DNA of 64,000 bases from Paramecium pentaurelia (GCA_905183005.1 CAJJDO010000037.1:245140-309139), one strand, 5' to 3'. Shown: positions 52,143 through 64,000, counted from the stretch's first letter. Numbers and translations: made by a program. Notes: generated from the sequence alone by a model not told the origin.

Positions 52143-54381
52143 TCACAAATTTTCAGATAAAATTTTTTAGATGATAGGGACATTTGTTCCTGGTGCTTAT
52201 TCTTGAGAAAATAATTGAACACATTAAGAAAATGTTATTTATTAATTATTATATGGATCTATCTTATTTAAATATCTCTAGATATCTAAATCATTAATTC
52301 CAATATTTAATTCTGTAATCAATTATCGAAATTCATTCTATTTTTAAAATTATTATTACTTCATCTATAATTCCATTCTAATCTTAATCTTATTATTTAA
52401 AATGCTAAATAAAAGTTGATAAGTATTTTTCATGTGATTTCATTTAAAAATCTAAAATAAACTTCTAAAATATTGAAAATTCAATCTTAGATTTATCTTT
52501 CTCATTCACTATTTAAAATTACTCTTCTCTTGTCATTCTTTTCTCTACATGTTTTGTCTATTAGATGAAATATTATTTTAATTTGTTAAGAATTAATTCT
52601 GAATCTTCTTGATTATACATATATTTAATAATATCTTCAGCCTCTTCTTAGAATATAAAACTATTAACTCTTTAATTCATCATTTCTTTAATATCAGCAT
52701 TTGTTTTTAATGGAAATTTCCCTCTTAGATACATCTATTATAATTATTATAAAATCTTACTTTCAACAATTCCAAAATTGTATTCTTAACTTAACCTTAA
52801 ATGAATCTAAATTCTTCATCACATTCATTTCTTAAGATTTTACCAAACACTGCAACATCATTATCTTCATTTCCATATCTTTTTAATGCATTTATTATAC
52901 AAGAAACCCATTCAAGTATTAAACTCTTTAAACCATATTTCTAATTTAAAAATGTATACATATGCTATTCCATGGTCTCTCTTGGTAGATGAGAATCAGA
53001 GCATCTTTAATCAAATTTCAATTTACTTTCATATATTTCCAATATTAAATCTTTAAATTACTTTAAAGTTAATGTCTTAACCATTTATGGAGCTTAAACC
53101 AAAACATTAGATTGCTATTAATTAATCTTATTTTGAATAGATGCATATTAACTCTATTATGGCTTAATTAAATTTAGAGCAAATTCTTTATCATTATTAT
53201 TATTATTCTATTATATTAATTAAGATGAATTATCAAAATTTTAAAATTCAGCCTTTACCTAATGATTACTATTCTTTTTAATTGAATTTAATTGTATCTT
53301 TTCACCTTTTCCAAATTTAATTAATAATTCTAAATAAGATTTATTTTCTTATTCAATTTCCCTTGTATAAGATTACAATTCTTATAGCTCTTATCTAAGT
53401 CTTTATTCTGTTCCCTTATCTTATTTTAATTACCCTTAGTTTATTTCTAATTATTTTTTATCTATTAATTATATTTATTAATTATCCCTAACATTCATTA
53501 TAATATTAGACATATCTGTAAATATTTATTGATGTTAATCATGCAATTTTGTTATAATTTACTCTAATTTTCTATCTGTTAATTTAAAGTATCTTAGAAA
53601 CAATTAAAAACAGACTTCATATAAATTGTATTTAGCCTATTTTTAAATATAATTAAAACTTTCAGAATAGTTAAATTTGAAATGTGTTCACTTGCTTTTT
53701 ATGCTAACTTAGTCTATAATTCTTTCATTACAGTTTTGATAGAGTTCTCAAAAATTGATGAAATTTATTTTTCTGATTCTTCATCTTCCTTTCTCAACTC
53801 TTTTATGCTATCATGTAACAACTAATTTTTAATATAATTCTATACAGCCATCTATTCTAGATCTTCTTATTGTAATGTTATTTCTAAACCTGTTACTGAT
53901 CTCTCTGATTGCATATCACTTTGTTATTCAGAATGGTCCTCAATTTTAATAGCTTATTAGTTTAACATCTATAATTATGGCAGATTTTCAATTATAAATT
54001 CTTCCTCTTCTTTAGATTTTAATGCTATTTCCAAATGATTTAATTAAGGTAATGTTTTTAATGATTGAACTACTTATTGCAACTAAATTAAAAATAAAAT
54101 ATTACATTTTCAAACATATTATTGGTTATATCTAATGTTTCCAGACTTTTTAATTAAGATAAATCATCTGGTAAATTTCTTAATCTATTTCCATGTAAAT
54201 TTAACTTTAATTATAAAAATTTCTTACTTCCTTTAGATTCTTAAATTATATAAGAAATGGAAGCAATTCCTGTAAATTTTCTATTTGCCTACAATTAAAG
54301 TATATACATCTACTTAAATTCTAAATCAATTAGAGATAGATTGGTTCCTGATTATTATATTATCTTTTGCAATACTTCCAT
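52143..54381 (-). CDS. LRR, coiled-coil and EF-hand protein
   Basis: 714 residues with introns 54083-54105, 53637-53659, 52735-52760 and 52338-52359 (23, 23, 26 and 22 nt). The second starts GTTTTA rather than GTA. Residues 15-130 are leucine-rich repeats (LNLHGNRLRNLPDDLSQL, LETLDITNN, NHLEIAL). A coiled coil follows to about 340. A globular helical region from ~440 (TLTLKQFKDLILEIYES, GLKSLILEWVSCIINAL) leads to an EF-hand pair near the C-terminus. The first loop is DQDQNGIIDENEF, with all calcium ligands plausible; the second (DPYNNQQITF) is degenerate. Similar LRR-EF proteins occur in ciliate cortex and cilia; calcium-controlled scaffolding is inferred, not shown. Confidence 0.75.
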
Positions 54382-54438
54382 TTAAAGAATAAATTATGAA
54401 TATAAATATAATATATATATTTATCATTAACATGATTG

Positions 54439-56345
54439 TCATTTTTATTATTCATTTTGGAATTTAATATTTGAATTGCAAAATTGTTGCTACTGTTGAA
54501 TCCATCTTAACATCATCATTTATTATTCTTATGTCATAATTGGATAGGGCATATAATTTGCATCCTAATTATATAATTATGGCATTTAAGATAATAAATG
54601 TTATTATTGTTGTTAGAAGAATAGCATTTATTGCATAACAGCAGCTTAATATGACTATTGATCAAATTATTTAAATTATTGTTATTATTTTAAAAGCATT
54701 TATTACATCTATTATTAATTAAATTATTGATATTATTGATATTATTATTATTATTATTAATATTATTACTATTATTATTAATATTATTACTATTAAATTT
54801 AAATTTGTGGAATTTAATGATTTAATTATTATTTCTGATTTTTTTATTACTTATTGTTATTATTATTTTTATCTTAATTCTTGCTTTATTTATTTAATTC
54901 TGACTAGACGATCTTTTGAGTAAATCTTTTAACAGAATAATTAGCTTAAGCAAATTTCATTACAATTTATCCATGACTATTTAATTGATTGCTCTCATGT
55001 AATTTATTTAATAAAGCAACAAATTCATTTCTTTATTATTGTTCCAAATATTCAAATAGTCTCTATACTGGATAATTAGCAAATTGATCATTAATCAATT
55101 TCTTAAATGAGCTATAAAATTATTTTATTTTTATATACCTTTCAGAAATTGAGACTTCTTCTTCCCATAATTTCAATCTCCATTGAGGTCCTGCATAGAT
55201 AATAGCTTTTTCTGCTACATTACTACCATATTTATCCATAGACATTGAGATAAAGTCTTTAATGAGATATTAATCCATTAATAATCTTTTATGGACTTCT
55301 TGTCCTTTTTCCAATATTTATTAAATAATATAGTTAGCATACTATCTTCTAGTTAGACAAGAACTATTTTCGATAGCTCTAACTATAATGTTATTACAAA
55401 TTGTTTTAGTTTAGATATCAAATTATTTTGGATAGATGTCAATTATTTTATTGACAATAAGACATCCATATTGATCTGTTGATAATTCGAACTTTTCTTT
55501 ATTATTATTATTGAGAATCTAAATATATAATATTCAATAATACATATTTTGATAGAATTTAGAGTAATTTAAATAGATTGTTTCCATCAAAGATTTCTAA
55601 ACTCTTTTAAATTATTTGATTAGCAATTTTATCAACGTAGATTTTCTTCATTTAAGCATTATCTTAATGTATAAAGGAAAGATAATTCTCTAGTTATTCT
55701 GGAGAATCTTAGGGATTACATGCCATGATTTCTAAACCCTTTTACATAACTTTGCAAGCATAGAGATCTTTGATGAGTTTATGTATTTGATTGTAGATTC
55801 TATCTAATATAAGATTTTTGTGGGAAGGTGGACCTAATCATTAAATAATTGAAACTTACCAACTTCAATGATTTTTTCAAGTAAATAATGTTTGTACTTA
55901 TCTAAACTAAAATTTTCAATATCATTTTTAATATAAGTATTGAATACAAATTCTTTTTCTCTTAAAGTGGCATTCTAATATTCTAATTACATCTTCCTAG
56001 AATTTTTAGTCAGCTTCTCATGACTAAGATATGATGACCTAATCGTTTTAAAAATTAATATACATGTCAGCTGTAAAAGTCTAGGTAAGTGAGGGCTTGA
56101 ATGAATCATTAAGTAAGACTTAGTTTAATTACTGATTTAGTTCATCAAACTCATCATCTTAAACATATGAAATTGAAATTACCATCTTAGTGCAGTTAGT
56201 CTTCAAAAAATTATGCACAGAACGCTTTAGAATTATTTGAATTCTCAAAGAGTGTAGGAGTGGCTGTAGAACCACTTTGGGAAGGATGACATTTCAATTC
56301 ATCATCATCTTTATTGAATTCAACAGGTATATGAGGATTAGCCAT
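54439..56345 (-). CDS. Pumilio/PUF-family RNA-binding protein with Gln-rich tail
   Basis: 592 residues with introns 56158-56182, 56039-56063, 55834-55859, 55519-55543 and 55112-55138. Residues ~130-430 show successive PUF-type helical repeats with partly degenerate cores: YKHYLLEKIIEV, LYACKVMQKGLEIM, KIANQIIQKSLEIF, YGCLIVNKIIDI, YANYIIQQILEKG, YGSNVAEKAIIYAG, FANYPVQRLFEYLEQ and HGQIVMKFA. PUF proteins bind sequence elements in 3' UTRs and repress or localise mRNAs. The N-terminus is acidic and the last ~150 residues are Gln/Tyr/Met/Asn-rich and prion-like, encoded by a trinucleotide-repeat region. Several repeat recognition triplets (such as YGSN) remain recognisable; others are weak, so the RNA target cannot be read off. 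Confidence 0.85.
54722..54796 (-). repeat. Trinucleotide repeat encoding poly-Gln/Tyr in the PUF gene
   Basis: TTA-type repeats on the + strand are read on the minus strand as TAA/TAG/TAT codons, that is Gln and Tyr under the ciliate code, in the frame of the PUF protein. The tract is imperfect, with CAA and TAT interruptions. Confidence 0.85.
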
Positions 56346-56482
56346 TTATTTATAATATTTATTATTAATAATAATAAAAGTTTTCTTTAAAACCAGCCCA
56401 AAATTCCATATAATTTTTAAAATAAAATGGTAATTTAAAACAAATTAATCCTTTAAAACTAAGTAGTTGCATAAAATAAAAA

Positions 56483-57482
56483 TCAAACCTTATCAGCCCA
56501 ACCATCTGGAATGATTTATACATTAATCTCTTCACTGCAACTAATTAACTTACCATTAACCCATTCACCAAACTTTTTCTTTCCTTCTTTATTGATCATT
56601 ACTCCTTTGCCATGTTATTTACCATCAAACCAGTAGCCCTAATATTATTTTCCGTCAGGCCATTAAAAAATTCCAAAACCGCATTTTTTATCGAATTCAT
56701 ATTCTCCATCATAAAGCTTTCCTTCTTTCCACTTATATTACCCTCTTCCATGCATTTGATTCTTATTCCAATTTCCTTTATAACACTATAGATACATTAA
56801 TAAAATTACCCTACCATCTGACCATTCATATCTTCCTTAACCATGTATCATATTCTCAAACCATTCTCCATCATACAAACAACCCTAACTCCATTTATAT
56901 ATTCCTTAACCATGTTTTTTACCATTTCTAAACTATCCCTCATAAATTGATCCATCTGACCACATCTCCTTACCCATACCATTAGCTTTCCCTTGCATAA
57001 ATTGACCGCTGTAAATAGGTCCTCTATGAAAATAATAAACACCATTTCCTTCAATAATATTATCCACTATGTCTCCTTCATAAATATCTCCATTATTTAA
57101 CCATAACTTCCCTTTTCCATTTGCTTTTCCATTCACTACATTTCCTTAATATTTTGATCCATCAACTAAAATCATCTCTTCTCCTCTTAGTTCTTCAGTT
57201 AAAGCTATATCTCTATTTTCTATTTTTGCAGATAGTTTTCCATCATTTTAATCATAAGTGTCTTCTTTTCTAAACATTCTTCTTCTATTAAAATTATCTA
57301 AAGAATGAGGTTTGTCTTTACTATATATTATAGCAAATACTATGTTTTTTAACTTCGTCCTCTTCATCTAAAAAGGATTGCTCCACATCAGGACTCTCAT
57401 CTCCAAAATCTTCATTCATGTTCTAAATGTCAAATTCTTCCTTAGCTGAGAAAGCCTTGCATTTCTAGCATTCTTATCCCAT
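56483..57482 (-). CDS. MORN-repeat protein with candidate N-terminal lipidation
   Basis: 316 residues with introns 57316-57340 (25 nt) and 56786-56809 (24 nt). From residue ~100 there are eight or so MORN repeats (YQGNVVNGKANGKGKL, YEGDIVDNIIEGNG, YSGQFMQGKANGMG, YEGQFRNGKKHGQG, YDGEWFENMIHGQG, YKGNWNKNQMHGRG, YDGEYEFDKKCGFG, YQGYWFDGKQHGKG). MORN proteins hold membranes or axonemal structures together. The N-terminus starts MGQECQKCKAF: Gly2 with Cys5 and Cys8 fits N-myristoylation plus S-palmitoylation, so a membrane location is a reasonable guess. Residues ~20-50 are strongly acidic. Splicing of the second intron joins the sixth repeat across SDGR|CYKGNW. Catalytic domains are absent. Confidence 0.88.
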
Positions 57483-57681
57483 TTTAATTTTTATATTTTA
57501 ATTTAATTTAATTGATATTTAGATTCAAACTTTAATGCGATACTGTAATATTTACTGTTTATATACAAAATTTATGAAAAAAGAAATGTACTAAACATTT
57601 AATCGTAAAATGTAAATTAATTAATTCATCTTTTAAAAACTAAATTAATTTAATCAAATAATCTTTATCAAACAAATAAAA

Positions 57682-59037
57682 TCAAAAATGTGTGCCATCT
57701 TTTGTCTTATGAGGAACCTTAGTGAAAGTGATAGGTTTTGAATGAGAAAAATAATTATGTTACGAGGAAGTGATAATTTTATTACTCAAAGGTGCTAGAG
57801 GCATTGGAGACATTTAATAATCAATGGAGTTGCTAATTTAAATTCTTTAAGCTGAGGCAGATCTATCTATATAAAGAGATCTTTGTGTTTCTAATAATTG
57901 GTTATACTTCTCCTCTGCTGTTAATTTCTTTTAATCCATAATCTTCTATCTGGGAGATATAGAAATATTTATAACTCTTTGATCTAAAATAAATATTAAA
58001 TTAAAACGTTCTAGTGTTGAAGATCTTTCTTTGTAGAGATCCAAAGAAACCTACTTAATTGATCCTAACGTATTTTTTTATTTATGCATTATTCTTTATT
58101 TAATTTGAGTGCCCACTCCTAATCTCTCAAAGATAGGTGTTCTCTTTTTAAACCAATGGATAAGAGTTTCAATAAAAGAATGCTCTCTAATACCATTATG
58201 TTATTAATTTATGTATTAAATTTTTTTGATACCTGTATAGGCTTTAAAAAGTGTTTCAGTTTATTCTGGTGGTACAATAGTATCTTATTTGGAAGTGACA
58301 AAAATAGCTGGACATTTAATTTAAGATATCTTTTTTAAGCAATTAATATCATCTAAATCAAATCCAGCTTACTTTTTGAGTTCATTTGATACAAATGTTG
58401 ATAAACTCTTTAAAATGAAATTAGGAATTTTAGTTCTGCTTGATGCCATTTATAAGATCACCTAATTTTAAATTATAGTATTTATTTACATCTAATAAAC
58501 AAACGAAAGGACTGTCCAATATCATTCCTTTGATAATTAAATTATTGAATCTTTGCATATATTAGATAGCAATAGCAGAACCCATTGATCTTCCCCATAG
58601 AATTATTTATTTATATGATGATTGGAAGTGAGTTATAACAGTTTACAAATCTCCTACTTCTCTATGTCCATAAGTCACAATATCTCCATCAGACATTCCA
58701 GATCCAGTGAAATCAAATGAAATTAAACCAAAACCATTTTTAATAATCATTGAAACATATTTACTTACTTCCATTCTAGAACCATTAGCTGTATGTAAAT
58801 ATATGATGCAAACATCACTTTTATTTTACCCTACATATTAACTAACTTTGATCACTTCTTATCTAGGATTGATGATATCAAAATCTTCCCTTATATATTG
58901 AGTTTCTTCCTAAATCTAAAAAGAGGCTGTTCATAAACTTAAGTAAATTTACATAAATCATATATAGTGTATTCTGCTCTTGCTGGTCTAATAATTTATT
59001 GACAAATTTGATTCAATCCATTTTAGAAATACTTCAT
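57682..59037 (-). CDS. Alpha/beta hydrolase (serine aminopeptidase/ABHD17-like fold)
   Basis: 433 residues with introns 58927-58952 (26 nt) and 58462-58489 (28 nt). The hydrolase core covers ~45-290: CIIYLHTANGSR (oxyanion-hole strand), LISFDFTGSGMSDG, nucleophile elbow LWGRSMGSA with catalytic Ser, FVTSKQDTIVPPE with the Asp, and NGIREHSF with the His. The order and spacing fit the BEM46/ABHD13-17 group of membrane-associated hydrolases and depalmitoylases. No transmembrane helix is obvious. The C-terminal ~130 residues are Lys/Gln/Ser-rich and unrelated to the fold. The substrate is unknown; esterase or thioesterase activity is inferred from the intact triad. Confidence 0.87.
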
Positions 59038-59136
59038 TCGTTAATTAAATTAAAATATATAATAATGAAATAATAAATTAAACAAGAAGAGTCTGCATAA
59101 CCTATGATAATATTGTAACCAACTAAATATAAATTT

Positions 59137-61080
59137 ATGATTTTTATGGATACTTCTCTTTAAAAAGATGTAGACAAATTATATAATAAACAAACTAGAT
59201 AGATGTATTAAATTATATTCTTATTCCATATTAGTATAGATAAAGAGAGAGTTGAAAAAATTTCATCAGTTAAGGATAATGTGAAAGGTTTAAGAGAAAT
59301 TATCAATGATTATTAGACACAATAAAATGAAATAGATAGTCTCAAGTTGTAATTATAGAATTAGATCAAAGCTATTTTATCAAAAGAATAAATTATAAAA
59401 AATATTGAAGACACTTACATGCAATAAATGGAAGAAGTAAATTGATCTCCATTTATTCATAGATCAAAAATAATTATGAGTAACGTCAATTTGATTTAGT
59501 TAAAGAATGTGAATAATTAAAATTCAGAAATAAAGAATTAGAAGAAATTAATATTAAATATCTATCATAAAATGATTTATTATTGAAAACCAATAATCAA
59601 CTTTAATAAAGAGTAAATGAATTATAAAAGAAACTAACTTTAGCTGAAAAGAATAATCTTGTTACATCTTTAGAATTAGAATAAATGAAAGAAATAAGAG
59701 CAGGAGCATTATTTATTAAAGGAGCATATAATATATTAAAATAACAATATTAAGATAATAATATTTATACTCTTTTGACTAAAAAATACAAATCTACTAT
59801 CTTATAATTTTTAGAACCAAAAGATATATTTACTTTAATGTTGACAAGCAAACAAATGTATTTCATCATTTAAAATAATCGATCCTTATTAAATTATATT
59901 GTTAATTATAAAACCTTGGTTTTAAAAAATGAAATAAAATATTTAAGAGTAGAATCAAAGTAATTGAACCATTTAATTTAGTTATTTTTATGATATGTTA
60001 TATTAAATCCCTGAAGAAATTATTTAAATTGGAATTGCTAAATTTTTAGTTTTCAAATTCAATGTTGGATAATACATGAATGAAATATTTAATGATGCAT
60101 ATGAATTAATTGAAGGTAAATTCCAAAATCAATAATAAATTTAATAGAAATAATAATTATCATAAAATGATTCTATTTATCAGAATGAAGATTTACTTGG
60201 TTTAGGAGAAACAGAAGAATTATAAACATAGTCAAAATAATAAACTTCAACTTAATCATAAACTAACTTATTTACTAAAATTAAATCATAAACAACTAAT
60301 AATCATGTATAATCTACAAACAAAAATAAAAATAATAATATTACATAGTCTTAATCAAACTAATAAGCTAAATCCTTAAGTGATTTGTCTCTTTAACTTT
60401 AATAAGAATATAAGGATATTGATTAATTAATTCTAGAATCATTATAGGTTCAATTTCTTAAAGCTTAGATTATATAAACAAGAAGAGAAATGGTTGATTT
60501 AGTTAAAAAGAGTTAATCAATTAATCAATAATTATTCTAAACTGGTAGAAAGTGCATTCCTACACCTACTTATCAACCTAAATTTACAATTTAGGATTTT
60601 ATGCAAGCCTTACAAATGACTTTCTCTAAATTTGTAGTTCATGGAAATTATTTGCATTTAGAATCCTAATAATTATAATAACTATGTAATTACTTCTCAA
60701 GACTTCTATTATAATAAAATAAATAGATTTATTAATTAAAATCTATAATAGATGATTAGAAAGTTGAATTAGATTCTTAAAAAGAAATGAAATATTATAT
60801 TCAAGATAGAGCAAAAAGATTCGAAGAAAGAATCATTAAAGCTGAGGAATAAATTTTTACTCTAAATAAATAAAATTTTGAATAAAAATAACAAATATAA
60901 TAATTGTAAAAAAAAGAAATTGAGTTGGAAAATTTAAATAAAGAAAAAGATTAAAAAACTTAAACTTTATTTTAAGCAGTTAAGTAAATTAAAATAGAAA
61001 AAGATTAAGTTGAAATTAAATTAAATTAAGTAATAACAAATTTCAAAAACATGAAGAATGCCCTTAATAAAATAGTATGA
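59137..61080 (+). CDS. Coiled-coil protein with F-box-like segment
   Basis: 621 residues with introns 59205-59234, 59437-59462 and 59960-59981 (30, 26 and 22 nt). The first ~160 residues are coiled coil (VEKISSVKDNVKGLREI). Residues ~195-245 read FLEPKDIFTLMLTSKQMYFI, which resembles an F-box (L.p.dl..l...sk.w..i), the motif that binds SKP1 in ubiquitin ligases; the match is loose. The middle is Gln/Asn/Ser/Thr-rich and low in complexity. A helical region (DFMQALQMTFSKFVVHG) and a second long coiled coil fill the C-terminus. A second in-frame ATG at 59146 could be the start. Function unknown. Confidence 0.65.
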
Positions 61081-61313
61081 TATTATAAATAATTGATTAT
61101 TTTATGTTATATATTTTATAACCAAAAATTAATATATTTGATAAACCATGAATGATTTTAAAAAGAACACAATTATGAATTCAAAAATAACATTTTTTAT
61201 CTAATTATGATGATCAACCTAAATTTAGTTTTTGTAAGAAAATAATTTTCTAATATAAAGTTATTTGTTGAAATTTACCAAGATACAAAAATACAATAAA
61301 CAATAATTAAAAT

Positions 61314-63139
61314 TCATTTTAAAAGGCATTTTAACATTTATTCTGCTTGATTAAGTGATTATGTTTAGATTTATTACTGATTACTCGGGTAATTAGATGT
61401 CAAAATAGTTTATCTTCTTTCTAATTAATATATTGCATTGGATCGTTTTATTCTATTGTAAAATAAATCCATTAGATTTTAATGCGAAATATAATCATAT
61501 TCAGCTAATTCTGGAACATCATATATAATGTCATTAGATGGTTCCTATTCTAATGAATACTGGTATACATCTTATTATTTGCAACAAAACTTTTAAATTT
61601 TATTAAATAATTCTTTTTAATAAAATTTGATATAATGATATAATTAATCATTATTTTTTACACTTGAAAATACTGAACTGCAATTTGTAGATGTTAATGA
61701 AATACCTGATGTCCCTAAACTTTCTGCTATAATGTTCTCAGAAGAATTATTTATATCATCATCCATAATAGTTATTTATTTAAATAAAGATTTTATTTTC
61801 AATTAAACATTGTATTATGACTATAAATGGTATTTAAAGTTCTAAACTTCATTTCCAAATAAATTATTCTAAAGATTTTAATCTTCAAAATTTTTAACTA
61901 AAATTTTAGACATCTATTAACTTTCTTAATGAAATTACTTAATTTCACATTTAAACTGATCAACTCTAAATGCAGATGACAATTCAAACACATAATAATC
62001 ATATACATACTATCCAAATATATAAATTAATAATTCCTCATCTTATTAATACTCTATATTTAATTTAGGAGTTAAATCTATTGCTAAATTAATTAATTAA
62101 TTAAGTTCTTAACAATATTAGAAGTTATAATAACCATATTATTGAATATTATTTTAATTAGTACTAATATCAATAAGATATTAAATATATTATCTCAACA
62201 ACTAAGATTTTTTATTTTTATTTCTAGATTCTATCATTTATAATCTAAAGTCTTCTCTTAATTTAACAATCAATTCTCCTTTATCAGCTTTCTTCATCCA
62301 TTCACATACCATAAAATGTCTAATTGTATATTTTGGTAACTTATATTAGGGTAAGCTTTCATCTATTATATTATTAAATAGGAATATTAAATCAAATGTC
62401 TAATTTTCTACTGAACTTATCCATCCCTAATAATGTTACCAAATTTAAATAAATTATTCTAAATTACATTTAGAAAATCGTATTTCCAGATATTAACAAA
62501 ATAATTTTACATAATCATGCAAATTATATATTAACATTAGTAATTCTGGTAATTATGTATGAATTTCAAACCCCTACCTAACTCTTAATAATATATCTGT
62601 GTTATTAGATGCAAAGTTTAATGCTTCAATGTAATCAAAACTCTTGATAATTTATTTTTGTTCATTAAATTAATTTTCATAATATAGAATGGCTTTCTAA
62701 AACCCACTATAATTTATTTTCTGTTCTATAAACATTGGGAATTATTTTATCTAATATCTTACACTTTTAATTGCTTCTCCATAAGGTAATGTTCTTATTG
62801 GAATGCTCATTACACTTTATAATATTAATTTCCAATTTTTGGATTATATTAACTCACATTTAATATTTAAGAGTCTTTAGCATTCTATTTAAAAACAACC
62901 AGAGGTTTAACTAAATATTTAATAAGTAGTTTTTGACACTTGAAGGAGATTATTAAACTCTTAAACATTTAAAAAACATGTAATCAGTGATGAAGTTTTT
63001 TAAGATAACTTGGAAAATAGACTAAATATATTTTAGATCCTTACATATCCTTCTTTATTACAAATAATTTCTTAAATTGTTCCTTTTTCTTGCTTTTAGG
63101 CTTGGGATGATTTTTATTTTATGATTAGTTATTTCCCAT
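61314..63139 (-). CDS. Uncharacterised protein with N-terminal F-box-like segment
   Basis: 600 residues with a 23-nt intron at 63022-63044. The ATG at 62810 is internal, because the frame is open across it and runs up through the intron to MGNNQSQNK. That N-terminus has Gly2 and could be myristoylated. Residues ~45-75 (LNVQEFNNLLQVSKTTYQIF) resemble an F-box helix pair. The remaining 500 residues are helical with spaced aromatic and Leu positions (LPELLMLIYNLHDYVKLFCQYLE, YYVFELSSAF) and no named domain; no Kelch, WD or LRR repeats are seen after the putative F-box. Tail is Asp/Asn/Ser-rich. It converges with the preceding coiled-coil gene (233 bp between stops). Confidence 0.65.
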
Positions 63140-63188
63140 TGTGTATAATTAAAAATAAATATAGAAATTATCAATATTATAAATCAAT

Positions 63189-63517
63189 TCAAAATCGCGA
63201 AGGTCTAATTTCTATGGAATTTGATAAAATAGTAAATTTTTATAGAGGTCCTCTACTAATTTATTATTCCCAATTTGTATCATCCATTTCTATTCCTGTA
63301 ACAAAATAAACTGCAATCTGATTATTTGAAATTACTTTTACATTAATAAGTTTTCTTATCAAATAAATAAGCACTCTTACCCATCACTTTCTTAGAGATA
63401 TTCATTCATAACATCCATTATTTGATCTCTAATTAGTTCAACATTATCATATGGTTTACATTAAACTCTTAACATTTTGAATCTATAATTTAACAGTGGA
63501 CTTGTTATTTTAATCAT
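63189..63517 (-). CDS. Very small uncharacterised protein
   Basis: 92 residues with introns 63355-63380 (26 nt) and 63318-63341 (24 nt), leaving an exon of only 13 nt between them. Splicing yields a continuous, coding-like sequence (LIRDQIMDVMNEYLQESDG, IAVYFVTGIEMDDTNWEQQI, GPLQKFTILSNSIEIRP). It looks like a compact alpha/beta fold with a Cys near residue 20. No family is recognised. The gene ends 49 bp before the start of the next minus-strand gene and begins 21 bp from a possible divergent plus-strand gene. Confidence 0.55.
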
Positions 63518-63538
63518 ACTAAATAAATTAATTACTAT

Positions 63539-64000
63539 ATGCATACTTTTAGCATTTTATATTTTCTTAATTAGCATAATAACATTTGTAAAAGATATGG
63601 AAAAAGTGATTATTAGGATAATATGGATCTCTTCGATATTCAGATATTTTAAAATACACATTATTTTGATGACTTAAAATATTTAGAGATTGTAATCACT
63701 CTTGGAATTAAACTTCAAATAATTTGTTATAAAGTTAAGGATCAATAGGATAATGTAATAGAGATAAAAAAATGATAATATTGTAATAAAGATATTAAAT
63801 AAATGGATGATTCAAATTAATGAAAATTAAATAGAAAAAAAGTGATGATATTTGTTAATCATATAGCATCATTAAATAGAGAGTATTTACATGATTGTTA
63901 AATATTGGCATAAGAAATTTAAGTACAGAAAATATAAATGAAATTAATTTAGAAGCTTAAAATAATGAATTATTCTACAAAAGTTTATTGTTTAAATTTA
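63539..64000 (+). CDS. Possible gene, incomplete at window end
   Basis: An open frame from ATG 63539 reads coding-like residues (MHTFSILYFLNQ, DLFDIQIFQNTHYFDDLKYLEIVITLGIKL) before a TGA near 63770. Coding-like sequence returns in another frame beyond ~63840 (FVNHIASLNREYLHDC), so introns are probable, but I could not fix their ends. Function unknown. Confidence 0.35.

Noticed and set aside
61314..61766. Separate 150-codon gene starting MDDDINN
   Set aside because: The frame is open upstream without any TGA and joins the larger protein that begins at 63139.
1..64000. tRNA, rRNA, CRISPR arrays, transposons or bacterial operons
   Set aside because: No cloverleaf-like G+C-rich block, spaced direct repeats, terminal inverted repeats with transposase, or ribosome-binding sites were seen.

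Overview
The window looks like a macronuclear (somatic) chromosome segment of Paramecium. It is about three quarters A+T. Long genes stay open only if TAA and TAG are read as Gln, with TGA the sole stop. Introns are tiny (20 to 31 nt, usually GTA...TAG). Gaps between genes are often under 60 bp. For nearly every gene below, the length after removing the introns I infer is an exact multiple of three and ends on a single TGA. This is an internal check on those models, not proof.

Layout: (1) 1-12 kb: the 3' part of an axonemal dynein heavy chain, then a ULK-like kinase. (2) 12-18.6 kb: small genes, including a truncated phosphocholine cytidylyltransferase, ribosomal protein eL36, a PHD/extended-PHD protein, the ruin of an R-SNARE gene, a coiled-coil protein with a signal-like N-terminus and a fatty-acid-hydroxylase-family enzyme. 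(3) 18.6-26.1 kb: one giant guanylate cyclase fused to a P4-ATPase-like domain. (4) 26.5-30.6 kb: the centriole cartwheel protein Bld10/CEP135. (5) 30.6-41 kb: mitochondrial ribosomal protein uL4m and several unrecognised proteins. (6) 41-50 kb: a CCCH zinc-finger protein, a p24 cargo receptor, the IFT dynein light intermediate chain, an NAK-type kinase, an SNF1/AMPK-type kinase, a tubulin-tyrosine-ligase-like enzyme and a quinone oxidoreductase. (7) 50-64 kb: an INCENP-like protein with an IN-box, an LRR/EF-hand coiled-coil protein, a Pumilio protein, a MORN-repeat protein, an alpha/beta hydrolase, and two F-box-like proteins.

Genes lie on both strands with no operons. Several act in the same cell structures: dynein heavy chain, Bld10/CEP135, D2LIC and TTLL in cilia and basal bodies; guanylate cyclase in ciliary or membrane cGMP signalling; INCENP in nuclear division. 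Nothing indicates functional clustering. I see no tRNA, rRNA, mobile element, CRISPR array, virus or prokaryotic transfer. The points most worth a second look are the R-SNARE pseudogene at 15.5-16.2 kb, the truncated cytidylyltransferase, the degenerate ATPase motifs in the guanylate cyclase, the divergent INCENP, and three divergent gene pairs whose start codons lie only 21-24 bp apart.
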